A DNA stretch of 64,000 nt from Heterohyrax brucei (GCA_028571685.1 CM053141.1:56356333-56420332); one strand, 5' to 3'. Shown: positions 23,004 to 35,500, counted from the first letter of the stretch. Notes: a model not told the origin generated them from the letters alone. Made by a program: numbers and translations.

Positions 23004-23186
23004 AGGAGCCCAAGGAGGCGAGTGGTTTAGCACTCAGCTGCTAACCAAAAGAACGTCACCAGGAGAAAAAATGTGGCAGTCTGCTTCCACCACGATTTAC
23101 AGCCTTAGAAACTCTATAGGAAAGTTCTATACTGTCCTATAAGGTCACTGTGAGTTAGAATAGACTCCACTGCAGTGGGTTTGGTA
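23004..23186 (+). mobile_element. AfroSINE, long form
   Basis: Sense SINE with the long-form insert ('aaaaaatgtggcagtctgct', 'acgatttacagccttagaaa'). An 11-bp duplication, atctctttatg, lies at 22,993-23,003 and 23,187-23,197. Confidence 0.92.
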
Positions 23187-23197
23187 ATCTCTTTATG

Positions 23198-23961
23198 CAT
23201 TAACGTATGTGTGTACCAATTCAACTGGATCTCATCTTAGTCTTCCTTAAAAAGACCACTCTGAAAATTTGCTGATAGAAAAATCAGAAATTAGAAGTAT
23301 AAGGCAGAAGGGAAAAGAGAGGAAATACTAATCAGGCGATTCACTGTAAAAAGCAGCACGTACTTGCCTGTGTGTTCTCCAGGTAATGAGAAACACCTCA
23401 CGAATGCCAAGGAAACAACATTAAATGACTGCTCTTTTAACACACCTTTCAGGTAAAGGTCTTAAGGCTGGTGTCACAGAAAAGCTTCTGAACAGGAGGG
23501 GCTGCCCCACTTCATGATCACACTAGCTCTGAACATAATTAAAACTAATCCTTTTACCTGACTACATTTCTTACAAGCAATCTGTCTAGAAAAGTACATT
23601 GAAAAAGGCTTGGATGTTTTGCACCAACAAGATTCAATCACTGCTTCAACATTTGGAGGAAAATGCAAGTCCAAACAACAGGGAGTCATTCACTATTTAA
23701 AACATTCAAATATTTTAAAAGGCTTAAAAAACACAGGGCATAATGGCATATCAAAATGACAAGACCTCATCAGATGCACTGCTCTCAAATTTGCTTACCT
23801 AGTGCTTTCAGAGGCAGCCAAGACATGAAAATTGTCGAGAAGGAAAAACTTATGCCATGACTTACATTAAGGAAAAATACGCCATAGAAATAAGTGTTTA
23901 CAAACCAATTTAGAGTGCTCTAAATTAGGCAAGGAAAAGTAGAAAAAGTACTTTCAAAAAC
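23198..23961. other. no feature seen
   Basis: Ordinary intergenic or intronic sequence; no repeat family or ORF recognised. Confidence 0.4.
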
Positions 23962-24085
23962 TGTTGTTTTGGGTGCCATCCAGTCCATTCCAACTTACAG
24001 GGACCCTACAAGACAGAGTAGAACCGCCTCATAAGGTTTCCATGCTCACCACTATGCCCACCACTGTGCCACCAAGGGTCCATAA
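23962..24085 (-). mobile_element. AfroSINE, antisense, internally deleted
   Basis: Starts 'gttgttttgggtgccatcca' and goes through 'acagagtagaaccgcctcat' to 'ccaccactgtgccaccaagg', but lacks the middle with the B box. Confidence 0.8.
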
Positions 24086-24701
24086 ATTAGTTGGTACAAT
24101 TACAATCCAACTCCTTGAAAGGGTTACCTGTACTAGGGTTAGGGTGAGGTCAGTGATGACTGGCCAAAACTACTGTTTTTAGCACATCTCTCTTAAAAGA
24201 TAAGTCCTCACATTACACTACAGTATTATACAAGAGAAAATACACTGGATTTAGGAGTCAAAGAAAATACATTTTACTTTTGCAGTATGCACTTTCAGCT
24301 GCTCATGACAAACTTTTACCTAACTTGTCATGAGCACAGACTAATCCTGCCTAAACACTCTATCACAGAGAAGCCAAAACAAAAACTCGTAAGATGAACT
24401 ACGTTATACGTCCTTTATGGTAACTCTCCTCACAGAGCTATTTCACTTAAATAGTACTTAACCACAACAGTGCAAATCCTACCTTCCCTACTAACTGAAT
24501 TCACTTGGTTCTTTATCAGGACCCTTTCACAGCTCAGGTGGATGAGAGCAGTATACACAACGTCTAAGCCCTCGGTCTCCACTTAAATGCCTCAAATTCA
24601 GTGAGTTGGAGAAAATATGTTAAATGGTTCTCAGATCTATATTATCTCAAAAGTTCTCCTCGGAGTCACAGCTATGACTTGCCAGAGAAAAGACCAGAGG
24701 G
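24086..24701. other. no feature seen
   Basis: About 0.6 kb with no recognisable element; a two-unit 'gggttaggg' at about 24,136 is not a telomeric array. Confidence 0.4.
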
Positions 24702-24706
24702 CACTG

Positions 24707-25151
24707 TGTTTTAGTCAGCTGGTGCTGCTCTAACAGAAACACCACGAGTGGATGGTTTCATAAGAGAAACTTTATTGTGATAGTCCAGTAAAGCCACAAG
24801 TCCATTTACAAGTTGCAAGTCCATCCAGTAAGAGAAATTATCACAGTCCAGTAGGCTAAGGCCAAATTCAACAAGAGCATCTCAGCACAGGAACCTCAGG
24901 TCCAAAAACGCGCTCTGCTTTTGGTCTGGGTGGCATGAGGTTCCCAGCTCTTTGTGCTCACTTCTCTCCCTTATGGCCCACAGCTGGTAACTTGAGTCCT
25001 GCCTCACTAACCCAACTGCTGCCCATTCTCCATCATTAGCATCACAGAGGCAGGATTCACCACACACAGGAGGAATTGCACCATACTGGAACTCATGGCC
25101 AAGTCAAAGCAAAACATACATTTTGAGGAGCACACAATGCAATCCATAGCA
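24707..25151 (-). mobile_element. MaLR-type solo LTR with 5-bp duplication
   Basis: Antisense LTR of 445 bp that starts 'tgttttagtcagctggtgct' and ends 'gcaatccatagca', so both strands show TG..CA ends. It is flanked by cactg at 24,702-24,706 and 25,152-25,156. A 5-bp duplication is normal for ERVL/MaLR elements. On the minus strand it has an AATAAA signal ('tcacaataaagtttctctta'). It is a solo LTR; no retroviral gene is attached. Confidence 0.85.
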
Positions 25152-25363
25152 CACTGTATTCTCCAAGGCCTTAGTTTTGACTCTATAATAAATCACGTTG
25201 TGTCTCTTTTCACAGATGTCACGAAGTTTATAGTCTACCATATCACTACCTACCACATTCATCGTGAAAGAAGCAAGCTTTTCCAATTTTGAGGTGACCA
25301 AATGTTGCATCAGGCCATAACTCTGATGTCCTAACCTTAATAAGTGGGACTCCCTAAACATCT

Positions 25364-26098
25364 AGAAACCCTGGTGTCACAGTGGTTAAGTAATACGGCT
25401 GCTAACCAAAAAGTTGGCAGTTTGAATCCATCATGAACTGGCATAACATTGTTCATAAAGAAAATGTTCTACATTCTACTTTGGTGAGTAGCACCCAGGT
25501 CTTAAAAGCCTTTGAGTGGCCATCTAGGATAGTCCACTGGAAGCAAGGAAGCAAAGAAGAATGAAGAAAACTAAAGACACAAGATGAGTCTAAGGGACTA
25601 ATGGACCATATCTACAATGGGCTGACGGAATCTGGCACAACCAGAAGGTACCCGGCTACTACCACTGACTGCTCTGACAGGGATCACAACAGAGGGTCCT
25701 GGACAGGGCTGGAGCAAAACAGAGACAAAGTTCTAACTCAGGAAGAAAGATTAGACTTGCTGGCCTCACACAGATTGCAGAAACTCTGAGACTATGGCCT
25801 CCAGTTACTCCTTCAGTTCAGTAATGAAGTCACTCCTGAGGGTCACCCTTCAGCCAAAGACTGGACAGGCCCATAAGACAAAACAAGACTAAAGGGGCAC
25901 ACAAGCCAAGGGGCAAGGACTACAAGGCAGAAGGGCACAACAAAGCTAGTAATAGGGAACCCAAGGCTGAGAACGGAGAGTGTTGACACGTCACGGGGTT
26001 GTTAACCAATGTCATAAAACAATACATGAACTGACTCTTTAATAAGAAACTACTTTTGTTCTGCAAACCTTCATCTAAAGCACAATTAAAACAAAAAG
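25364..26098 (+). mobile_element. AfroSINE-L1 chimeric retrocopy
   Basis: The first about 74 bases are the 5' part of an AfroSINE ('agaaaccctggtgtcacagt' to 'gcagtttgaatccatca', through the B box). They pass without a gap into an L1 3' UTR from 'actggcataacattgttcat' to the A-rich tail 'cacaattaaaacaaaaag'. An imperfect 22-bp direct repeat (16 of 22 identical) flanks the composite at 25,342-25,363 and 26,099-26,120. The simplest reading is one integration of a template-switched cDNA. A SINE later cut by an L1 would need the SINE's 3' half on the right, and it is not there. Confidence 0.65.
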
Positions 26099-26120
26099 AA
26101 CTGGGGATCCCTAGAAAACT

Positions 26121-26437
26121 TCAAGCCTGAAACTTAAAATTACATTGATAGAAATCAGAAGAGTAAGCTCTGTTAACTGATGGGAAACTGAGAGCAAGAA
26201 GGAATTCTCTCATAGCCTAAATCATGAGTATTAGCTACAGTACATGGTATAAATGGATTATAAATTTGGTATTTTTTAAGTCATATGGATAAGCCTTCTC
26301 TTTAGTATGAATGTAATGACTCCTATCCCTTTTACAGTTCTAATGTTTAATTTATTTACCAGGCAGGTTCAGCAAAGGAATATCTTTCCATATTACAGAA
26401 CAACTAAGACAAAAAAGTAACACACATTTGTAAGATA
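26121..26437. other. no feature seen
   Basis: AT-rich, no recognisable element. Confidence 0.4.
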
Positions 26438-26550
26438 CAGTGGCATGTTAAGCAGAATAATGCCCTACACCACTAAATAAGCCATACTCCTGAAATCTGT
26501 GAATCTACTATGTTGCAAATTAGGGAATTAAAGTTGCAGAAGATTATACA
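26438..26550 (+). repeat. possible MLT1-like LTR 5' fragment
   Basis: 'agcagaataatgccctacac' followed by 'tgaaatctgtgaatctacta' resembles the start of MLT1 LTRs. Short and diverged. Confidence 0.45.
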
Positions 26551-26804
26551 TGGAAAAAAAAATGGCTTCTGGGTAGGCAAAGTGGATATACCAAGGTTTA
26601 ATAACAACTATCAAGTTTATGCACCTCATTCACAGTAAAAGTTCCCATGCTCTAATTTACAATCTAACTACATTTGCTTTAGGTATAATTCTAACAAGTC
26701 TAGTTATCTAGTTTATCAGGCATTGACACATTAAAACTATAAGAAGTGAAAGGCAGGACGAAGCTATTTGAAACAGGGACTTTCAAAAGAATGACAGGAA
26801 AGGT

Positions 26805-27010
26805 AGCAAACATTTGTTGAGTCCTCCATACCAAGTACCAGGCCTTGTACCCAGTACTTTAAATATATGATCTAATTCTTTTATAGGAGAAGAAGGTTGG
26901 ACTCTCTGGAGTTAAACAATCTTCCCAAATCAAAAGAAGAGTACATCAAGAGTGGGAAGCTAACTCAATCTTCAATCCATCTGATTCATAAGCCAATCTT
27001 TTTCCCACTA
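26805..27010 (-). repeat. MIR, antisense
   Basis: Reverse MIR: 'gcaaacatttgttgagtcct', 'accaagtaccaggccttgta' and 'aagagtgggaagctaactca' are in the expected order. Confidence 0.7.
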
Positions 27011-27411
27011 ACTTACGTCACCTCAAAAGCAACAGCAAACATTGGCTGTTGGTAGTAAGAACATGAATAATGTATAAGAGTACAAAGCTAAGATCTCAAC
27101 AAGAACACCATCCTAGATGGTCACATAAAAGCTGATACAAAGGGGGTAGGGGGGGGCGAAGCCATGCATTACTAAAAATCTCCATAGACATCCCTACATA
27201 AAAAGATAATTTTTCAAAAACAGCAAAATCATGACCTCCATACATAAATAAAAGGAGCATGTGTCAAAAGATTCTGTTTAAGTTATTAGTTAATGGAGGG
27301 AATCAGAAAATATGTTACAACCAGTTACAAAGGAGAAGTCAAAGAACCATAAATTTAATGCAGGAATGTTGAAAAGAACTTGCAAACGCTGGTCTACCAA
27401 AATCAAACTGA
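27011..27411. other. no feature seen, one G-run
   Basis: Only a G-rich run ('agggggtaggggggggcg', about 27,141-27,158) stands out. Confidence 0.4.
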
Positions 27412-27755
27412 AAATCAGTTGCCATCAAGTCTATTCTAACTGATAGTGACCCTAGAAGGCAAAGTATAAACGCCTCATAGGGTTTCCAAGGAGTGGATGA
27501 TTAATAAACAAAAAACCAAACCCAACCCACTGCTGTTGAGTCCATTCTGACTCATAAGTGACCCTACAGAACAGAGTAGAACTGCTCCACAGAGTTTCCA
27601 AGAGTTCCTGGAAGATCTGAACCGCCGACCTTTTGGTTAGCAGATGTACCACTTAACCTCTACACCACCAGAGCTTCCACAGGATGGATATAGACTGCCA
27701 GTCTTTGGAATAGCAGCCACAGCTCTTAACCATTACGCTACCAAGGTTTCTTGGG
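27412..27755 (-). mobile_element. AfroSINE nested in AfroSINE, same orientation
   Basis: Outer antisense SINE: about 27,412-27,499 and 27,682-27,755. Inner antisense SINE: 27,500-27,681, complete, beginning with its A/T tail 'aataaacaaaaaaccaaacc'. The 5-bp ggatg occurs at both junctions (27,495-27,499 and 27,682-27,686). Removing the inner copy restores the outer sequence. Confidence 0.85.
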
Positions 27756-27899
27756 TATATCCAAAAGGCAATAATCAATTACATTCTCAAGGACACAACT
27801 AATTTGCATTTCTATTTCTATTATTTATTTACATTGCTTTCAGTTTTCTACAAGTTAACTTCTAGTTCTACAGAGTTATAAATTAATATTGTCAAAGAT
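27756..27899. other. short spacer
   Basis: No feature seen. Confidence 0.4.
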
Positions 27900-27907
27900 A
27901 AGACTCA

Positions 27908-28995
27908 CATATACTCAATGGAACATTATGCAATGATAAACAACAATGATGATTTTAGGAAGCATCTCATAACCTGGTTTCAATAGGAAGACATTATGCT
28001 GAGTGAAATCAGTCAGTGGTACAAGGACAAGAGACCCCTACTATAAGGACTTAAAAACAGACTCATGTACAGAACAAAAGACTCTGACAGCTGTAAGGGA
28101 GCGGAGGGATGGAGAGGGCTGGTAACGGATTAGCTGATAGCAATCTGGTTGGATGAAAGCAGTGACAGCGCACAGTAGAAAGATCAACTTAGCTGGACTT
28201 TAACAAAAACTGGAAACTCTTCTAATCTTAACTCAATATTGCAAACACAGAGTAGCAGGGACAGGAGTCTGAGGACCATGCTCTCAGGGGACATTGAGAC
28301 CATCCAGCATAACTAGCCTAATACGCCGTACCCCATATTGGTGAGTGGCATCTGGGTTCTTAAAAGCTAGCAAGCTGCCATTTGAGGTATACCAAATGGT
28401 TCCAGCTCAGCCAGAACAGATGATCACCAAGGACAACAAAGACATGAAGGTAAAAGAGCCCAGAAGACAGAAGGATCCACGTGAATGGGTAACTCTATTG
28501 ACATGTGACCAGAACAACCAGATGGTGCCCGGCCACCACCAAAGACAGCCATGATGGGGCACACAACGTCGAGTTCCAGTGGCAACACAAGAAAAAGAGG
28601 GGTGAACCTCAAGATCTCTATTAAAAGACTGTAATTAATGATCCAGCAGCCTGAGTGTTCCCCTGGGAATACGGCCCCTGGCCAGAAAACATTACTGAGG
28701 TCAACCCTTTGAAAAGGAATGGATTGGACTCAGGGACACACTATGACCATATGGTGTGTATACTTTATCGTTGTATGCACCTATAGGATGCTGTCCTACT
28801 GACCTCTTACTAGAAAGGAGAGGATGGAGAGCAGGGGACAGGAGATTGTTAAGAGGATATGACATGTATAGAACAGAAAGGAGGAGTGTGCTGTCACCAG
28901 CCAAGGAGAGCAGAAGGACCTGCAGATAGGTGGGCATGCAGATTTAGTCTGGATTGTATACTTTCACTTAATCACAATAAAAACAAAAATAAAAA
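27908..28995 (+). mobile_element. L1, 5'-truncated to 3' UTR
   Basis: 1.1 kb L1 3' end, collinear with 20,040-21,160 of the full-length copy: starts 'atatactcaatggaacatta', includes 'ggcatctgggttcttaaaag' and 'cagatggtgcccggccacca', and ends in 'aatcacaataaaaacaaaaa'. An 8-bp duplication, aagactca, flanks it at 27,900-27,907 and 28,996-29,003. It starts just before the end of ORF2, so it encodes nothing. Confidence 0.92.
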
Positions 28996-29221
28996 AAGAC
29001 TCAAGTCCGTGTGGATTATAGAATCTCCAAATTGCTACAACATTGCATTGAAAAGATATCCCAATATATTTTGCTCATTCCAAAATCCTGTATTTTCCCT
29101 TATATCTACATTGCGCCATAGTACAATAATTATTACACATTACCTTCAGTATAACCATATGATAATTTTCTTTTTAGTTGTAAATAATTGGGTAAGTTTT
29201 CAAAGGTTTGTGTGGGCTTTT

Positions 29222-29427
29222 CTTGAAGGAGCTCTGATTGTGCAATGGTTAAGCATGCAGCTCCCAACTGAAAGGTTGGTGGTTCCAACCCAGCAGCTGC
29301 TCAGTGGGACAAAGACACAGCAGTCTGCTTCTGGAGAGATTTACAGCCTTGGAAACCCTATGGGTCACTTCTAGTTGGTCCTATAGGACTGCTGTGAGTT
29401 GGAACTGACTTGATGGCAATGGGTTAC
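29222..29427 (+). mobile_element. AfroSINE, long form
   Basis: Sense long-form SINE ('ctccgattgtgcaatggtt'-like 5' part at 29,230-29,250, then 'cacagcagtctgcttctgga' and 'gagatttacagccttggaaa'). An 8-bp duplication, gggctttt, lies at 29,214-29,221 and 29,428-29,435. Confidence 0.9.
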
Positions 29428-29435
29428 GGGCTTTT

Positions 29436-29773
29436 GTTACCTGTGAACTTCCAGAATGTAGACCTGCCCTTTCCTAGTGATTCTGGATAAATGTTCTGTC
29501 AGAAGAGAATGCACATGACAGGACATGATGAACACTCACAACATGGGAATGGGAGGAGGAGTTTTTAAAAGTATTTCTTAGCATCAGAATTTTCTCTTCT
29601 TTTTTATTACGAGAGATTTGGGACAAATGACTGTTAACACCATTCAACTTTCCTTCTTAAAGCACAAGTTAAAGGAAAATAATATCTTGTTTCTATTTCC
29701 TAACATATTAAGACTGTGAAGTCATGAGCAAATACACAATTATTTATATAAACTAATTATATAAAATGATATT
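29436..29773. other. no feature seen
   Basis: No recognisable element. Confidence 0.4.
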
Positions 29774-30252
29774 TGTCTTAGTCAACTAGTGCCACCATAA
29801 CAGAAATACTACAAGTGAATGAATGGCTTTAACAAAGCATTTATTCTCTCACAGTCCAGTAGGCTATAAGCCCAAATTCAGGACACTGGGCCCAGAGGAA
29901 GGTTTTCTCTGTCAGCTCCAGAGAAAGGTCCTTGTCATCAGTTTTCCCTTGGCCTTGGAGCATCTCAGAGCAAGAACTTCAAATCCAAAGGGTGTACTCT
30001 GTTCCCAGCACTGCTTTCTTGGTGGCATAAGGTCCCTGTATTTGTTGCTCACCTCTCCCTTTTATATCTCAAAACAGACTGGCTTAAGACACTGTCTAAT
30101 CTTGTAAATCTTACCAATATTAACTGCCACTAATCCATCTCATTATGTCATAGTAATAAGGTTTCCAATACATAGACAATCATACAGTACTGGAAATCAT
30201 GACCTAGCCAAGTTGACAGATATTTTGGTGGAAAACAATTCAATTTATGACA
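29774..30252 (-). mobile_element. MaLR-type solo LTR, antisense
   Basis: 479 bp from 'tgtcttagtcaactagtgcc' to 'caattcaatttatgaca', with TG..CA ends. The bases outside (atatt and gtatt) match at four of five positions, fitting a decayed 5-bp duplication. No internal sequence. Confidence 0.78.
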
Positions 30253-30456
30253 GTATTTTTGGTGATCTCCATATCATACACACATCTCATCCCCTTCAGT
30301 AACACTAAGTTTAAGACTCTTGAAGATAATTCTAAGCATGGCAATATTTTTACGTATTTGTTGAACTATCAACTATTGCCATTGAATACACAAATCAGTG
30401 TTCTCCAGAGCTGGTCTGTCAACACTGACAGTTACAAAGTTTTCAGCAATCTAATG
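30253..30456. other. no feature seen
   Basis: Short unique stretch between an LTR and a SINE. Confidence 0.4.
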
Positions 30457-30610
30457 GAAATCCTTGTAGTGTAGTCGTTCTATGGCTACTAACCAAAACT
30501 TCCAGTTAGAATCCACCAAGCACTCTCTGGAAACTCTATGAGACAATTCTACTCTATCCTGTAGGGTCACTATGAGTTGGAATTGACTTGATGGCAGTGT
30601 GCTGGTTTTG
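30457..30610 (+). mobile_element. AfroSINE, short form
   Basis: Sense SINE from 'ggaaatccttgtagtgtagt' to 'gaattgacttgatggcagtg'. Its last 25 bases are nearly the same as the 3' end of the RTE at 96-597. Confidence 0.9.
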
Positions 30611-30633
30611 GTTTATGGTGGACAGAAACAGTA

Positions 30634-30980
30634 ATTAGGTACGTAGAGTCAGTTCCAACTCATAGTAACCCTATGTGCAAAAGAACAAAACATTGCCCAG
30701 TCCTGCACCAACCTCATAAATCATTGTTACACTAGAGTTCATTGCTGCAGCCATTGTGTCAATCCGTCCTGCTAAGGGTCTTCCTCTTTTTTGCTGAACC
30801 TCTACTTTACTAAGCATGATGTCCTTCTCCAAGGACTGATCCCTCTTGATAACATATCCAAAGTATATGAGATGAGTCTTGTCATCTTTGCTTCTAAGAA
30901 ACCTTCTGGCTATACTTCTTCCAAGACAGATTAGTTTATTCTTCAGACAATTCACTGTATATTCGATATTCTCAGCTACC
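30634..30980 (-). mobile_element. RTE 3' end, antisense
   Basis: 5'-truncated RTE covering the ORF2 C-terminus. The minus frame at 30,671-30,955 reads 'NCLKNKLICLGRSIARRFLR' and 'SLEKDIMLSKVEVQQKRGRP', the family's terminal signature, and is open for 94 codons by chance. Confidence 0.85.
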
Positions 30981-32159
30981 TTTAATCAATTTTAAAAGGC
31001 TTATTTATTCACAGATTAATCCTCCTATTTAGGGGCGGAGGCTAACATTGTTTCTGTTGTGACATGAACTCTATGACAGTCAATTGGGATTGTTTTTCTA
31101 CTGACTATATCTGGCAAAATAAAGCTCCTTCCTTTCAAGATTTTATTATTTTGTTAATTTGTTTTTAATATTATGGTTCTATGAAATCCAAAAATCTGGA
31201 AACTACTACGTAAACCACTTGGGAATGTTGAGTAGCAAAGGACATACTGTTATATACAATTTTCATTTAAAGACATGAATCAGTGGGTTTCTCAAATGTT
31301 AATGAAACCACAAAACTTCCTATTGTGGTCATTATATTAGTAATAGGGTGAAAAGAAAACAAAACTAAGCACTGAACTTTTCCATTCACAACCACGAGCA
31401 TTCATGATGAAAACAAATCACAAACAACTATTATCTTTGCCAGACTCTGGTCTATTCACTGTAATTCCTGCAGGAGACTTGCAAGAATTCTGAACTGCCC
31501 ACGTTTTCAGGAATTAGGCCTTTCACTTTTCTTTCTCTCTCAGCACTTGGTAACAAAACTTGTCTTAAACTGTGACAAATGAGCTAAGATTTTGGCAGAT
31601 GTACATCACTTTGAATTTCTCTTCAGTACCTGTATTACCTGCTGGCAATTAAACTAACTGAGACTGTGATGTTCTTAATTCTGACAAATTTTCTGACAAA
31701 GTACCCAGAATTCTTTCTAAAAAGAAAGATAAAGCACACATCCTAAATTTTTGATAATGGTAACAAATTTCAAGTCAAGTTTGGTACTTTTTTACTTATC
31801 TCTGAATATTTTTAGGCAGATACAAGAAAAGATACAATAAAACTTAACAGTTCCCTTTTTATCACGGAACAAAGCCTGTAATTAAAGCATCAGTTCTGAA
31901 AAATCTTGCCTACTTGAGAGCAAACAAATCTCAGAATTTAGTAGCTAACAGTCAGAATCCAAGTACTTGTGCAACTTCTGCACTATTTCTACATGTAAGT
32001 GCCTGGAGATACCTAGAGCCCTTTAATAATAATTGACTTTGAGATCAACTTTCATAGACTTGTCTAACTTACCTGACTGTATATACTTCAAAATCATAGC
32101 AACTGGTGTCATGTAGTAAGTTGTCACTTTGGGTGAAGAACTGAGTAAGCAGTTTAGCA
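30981..32159. other. unique DNA, no feature seen
   Basis: About 1.2 kb without recognisable repeats or ORFs. AT-rich; ordinary in composition. Confidence 0.4.
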
Positions 32160-32300
32160 GCATTACTGAATTTAATTCTCACAGCTCCTAAGAGGTAAGT
32201 GCTTTCATCAGTCCCATGTGACAACAAAGGAAACTGCAGTTAACAGATGTACCTTCCCTAAAATTATATGGTAAATATAATCTTAAATTTGAACACGGAT
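32160..32300 (-). repeat. probable MIR, antisense
   Basis: 'aatttaattctcacagctcc', 'caaaggaaactgcagttaac' and 'cttccctaaaattatatggt' follow the reverse MIR core, diverged. Confidence 0.55.
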
Positions 32301-32321
32301 CAAACTTGTTTAAAAAAATTT

Positions 32322-32505
32322 TGTTGTTGTTGTTGTTAGGCCCTTTCAAGTTGAGCCCAACTCACAGCACTCCTGTGTATAAGAAAATACACCGTGACCT
32401 GGTCTTAGGCTACCATCATAATCATTGCCATGCTTGAGCCCACTGCGGGTCTTCCTCTCTCTTGCTGACCTTCTGCTTCTCCAAGCCTGATGTTCTTCTG
32501 CAAAA
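32322..32505 (-). mobile_element. RTE 3' end, short antisense copy
   Basis: Starts with a (GTT)n tail ('gttgttgttgttgttaggcc') and covers the last about 180 bp of an RTE before giving way to the tail of a larger RTE. Confidence 0.75.
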
Positions 32506-32509
32506 TTAC

Positions 32510-35500
32510 TGTTCTTAGGTACCGTCAAATCAGTTCCAACTCACAGTGAATCTCCATATAACAAAACAAAACACTGACCAGGCCTATGACATCTGCACAG
32601 TCTTCACTAATGTGTGAGCACACTGTGGTAGCCAGGCTGTATCTGTCCACTGAGGGTCTTCCTCTTTCTCGCTGAACCACTACACTGCCAAGCATCATGT
32701 CCTTTTCCAAGGACAGGTCTCTTCTGATGACATGTCAAAGTACAGAAGACAGTCCTGTCATCCGTGTTTCTATGAAACATTCTGGTTGTATCTCTTCCAA
32801 GACAAATTAGTTCCTTCTTCTGGCAGTCCATGCTAATTTCAATATTCTTTGCCAAATTCAAAGGCACATCCATTATTTTGCAGTCTTCCTTATTCATTGT
32901 TCAACTTTATCAAGCATGTGAGGTGAATGACAAAACTACGGCTTGGTTCAGGTCCACATTAATTGTCAAAGTGACATCTTTGCTTTCCAATACTAAGAAG
33001 AGTTATTTTGCAGCAGATTTGCACAGTGTAATCTGTTGTTCGATTTCTTCATTGCTGCTTCCATGGGCATTGATTACAGACGCAAGTAAAACGAAATCTT
33101 CAACAATTTTGTTTCTCCATTTATCATGATGTTATGCATTCATCCAGTTGTGAGGATTTTGTTTTCTTTATGGTGAGGTACAAGCCATAGTGTAGGGTAT
33201 AGTCTTTCACCTTCATCACTAAGTACTTCAAGTCATCTTTACTTTCAGCAAGCAAAGTTGTATAATTAGCATATTACAGGTTGTTAATGAGCTTTCCTCC
33301 AAATCCGATGCTGCAGTTCTTCACATAGTCCAGCTTTTTGGATTACGTGCTCAGTATACAGATTAAGTGAAAGGATACAACCCTGACGCACACCTTTACT
33401 GACTTTAATCATGCATTACCCCCTTGTTCTATTCAAACAACTGTTTCTTGTTCTATGCACAGATTCCTCATGAGCACAATTAAGTATTATGGAATTCTCA
33501 TTCTTCCCAGTGCATTCCATAATTTGTTATGATTCACACAGTGGAATCCCTTTGCATAGATTCCTCATGAGCACAATTAAGTATTATGGAATTCCCATTC
33601 TTCCCAGTGTTTTCAATAATTTGTTATGATTCACATAGTGGAATCCCTTTGAGTAGTCAATAAAACACAGGTAAACATCTTTCCAGCACTCTCTGCTTTC
33701 AGCCCAAACCCCTCTGACATCACCTTTGTTCCACGTTCTCTTTGGAATCCAGCTCGAATTTCTGGCAGTTCCATATCGATGTACTGCTACAACCGCTTTT
33801 GAATTATCTTCAGCAGAATTTTACTTGCATATGATAGTGTCTGATAATTCCTGCATCCTATTGGATCACTTTTCTTTGGAATCGGCACAAACACAGATCT
33901 CTTCCAACCAACTGGCTAGGCAGATGTCTTTCAAATTTCTTGGTAAATTGAGTGAGCACCTACAGCACTGCACCCATCAATTGGTACTCTATCAATTTCT
34001 GGAACCCTGTTTTTCATCAGTGTTTTCAGTACAGCTTGGATTTCTTCCTTCAGTACCACTGGGTCTTCATCAGATGCAATTTTCTGAAATGGCTGAACCT
34101 CAGCCAACTCTTTTTGGTACCAACTCTTTTTGGTACAGTGACTCTGCATTCCTTCCATCTCCTTTTTACGGTTCCTGTAATGTTCAGTATTTTGTCTGAA
34201 TTCTTCAGTCTTGCAACTCAAGGCTTGAATTCTTTGCCTCAGTTCTTTCTGCTTGAAAAATGCCAAGTGTGTTCTTCCCTTTTGGTTTTTTAACTTCCCT
34301 TTTGCACAGCATTATAGCATTTTGTCTTCTTAAGCTGGCTTTGAAATCTGTTGTTCAGCTGTTTTACATCACGATTTCTATTGTTTGTGAGCCAGTTTCA
34401 GAGTATCTTCTGACATCCACCATAGTCTTTGTTTGATGAATTTTTAATGACCTTTTACATTCTTCATGTATGATATCCTTGATGTTATTCCAGAACTTGT
34501 CAAATTCATATTTGAAATGGGCTCTAAATTCAGGTGGGATATATTCAAGGTCATATTTGGCTCTGGTGTACTTGAGCTAATTTTCTTCAGCTTCAGTTTG
34601 AACTTGTATCTGAGCAATTGATGGTCCATTCTGCAGTTGGCCCTTGGCCTTGTTTTGACTGATGATACTGAGCTTCTCCATCATTTCCTTCCAAAGGTAT
34701 AGCTGATTTGATTGCTATATATTCTATCTGGTGACATTTATATGTACAGTGAACAGTTTATGTTACTGAAAAAAGGTATTTAATGAAGAAATCGTTAGTC
34801 TTACAAAATTCTACCATGCAAACTTCAGTGTTGTTTCTCTTACCCAGGCCATGTTTTCTGCCTACTAATTCTTCTTTGTTTCCAATTTTTCCATTCCAAA
34901 CAGCAGTAATTGTTAATGTATCTGCCATGTTTGACCAATTTCAGACTGCAAAGCTGGTAAAAATCTTAAATCTCTACTTCTTTGGCCTTAGCAGTTGGTG
35001 TGCAAATTTGAATAACAGTCATACTAACAGGTCTTTCTTGTGGGCATATGGGTATTGTCCTATCACAGACAGCACTGTACCTCAGGACAGATCTTGATAT
35101 GTTCCCTTTGATGATGAGTATAACACCATTCCTCTTCAATTTGACATTCCCAGACAAGAGATCACTGATTCAAAATGGCAAACACCAGTCCATTTCAGCA
35201 TACTAATGCCCAGTATACGTATCTTCATGTGGCCCATTTCATTTTTGACAACTTCCAGTTCTCCTAGATTCATACTTCATTCCACATTCTGATTATTAAT
35301 GGTATTTGCAGCCATTTCTTCATTGTGAGTTGGGCCACATGAGGAAATGAAGGACCCCAAAGCTTGACTCCAACCATGTCATTAAGGTTGGCTCTACTTC
35401 AAGGAGGCAGCTCTTCCCCATTTGTATTTTGAGTGCCTGCCAACTTGAGAGGCTCATCTTCCAGCATTGTAGCGGACAATGTTCCACTGCTATTCATAAG

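Noticed and set aside
24133..24150. Telomere-like 'gggttagggtgagg'
   Set aside because: Only about two units, not an array.
33726..34293. Plus-strand frames of 157 and 113 codons
   Set aside because: They are the antisense strand of the RTE at 32.5-35.7 kb.
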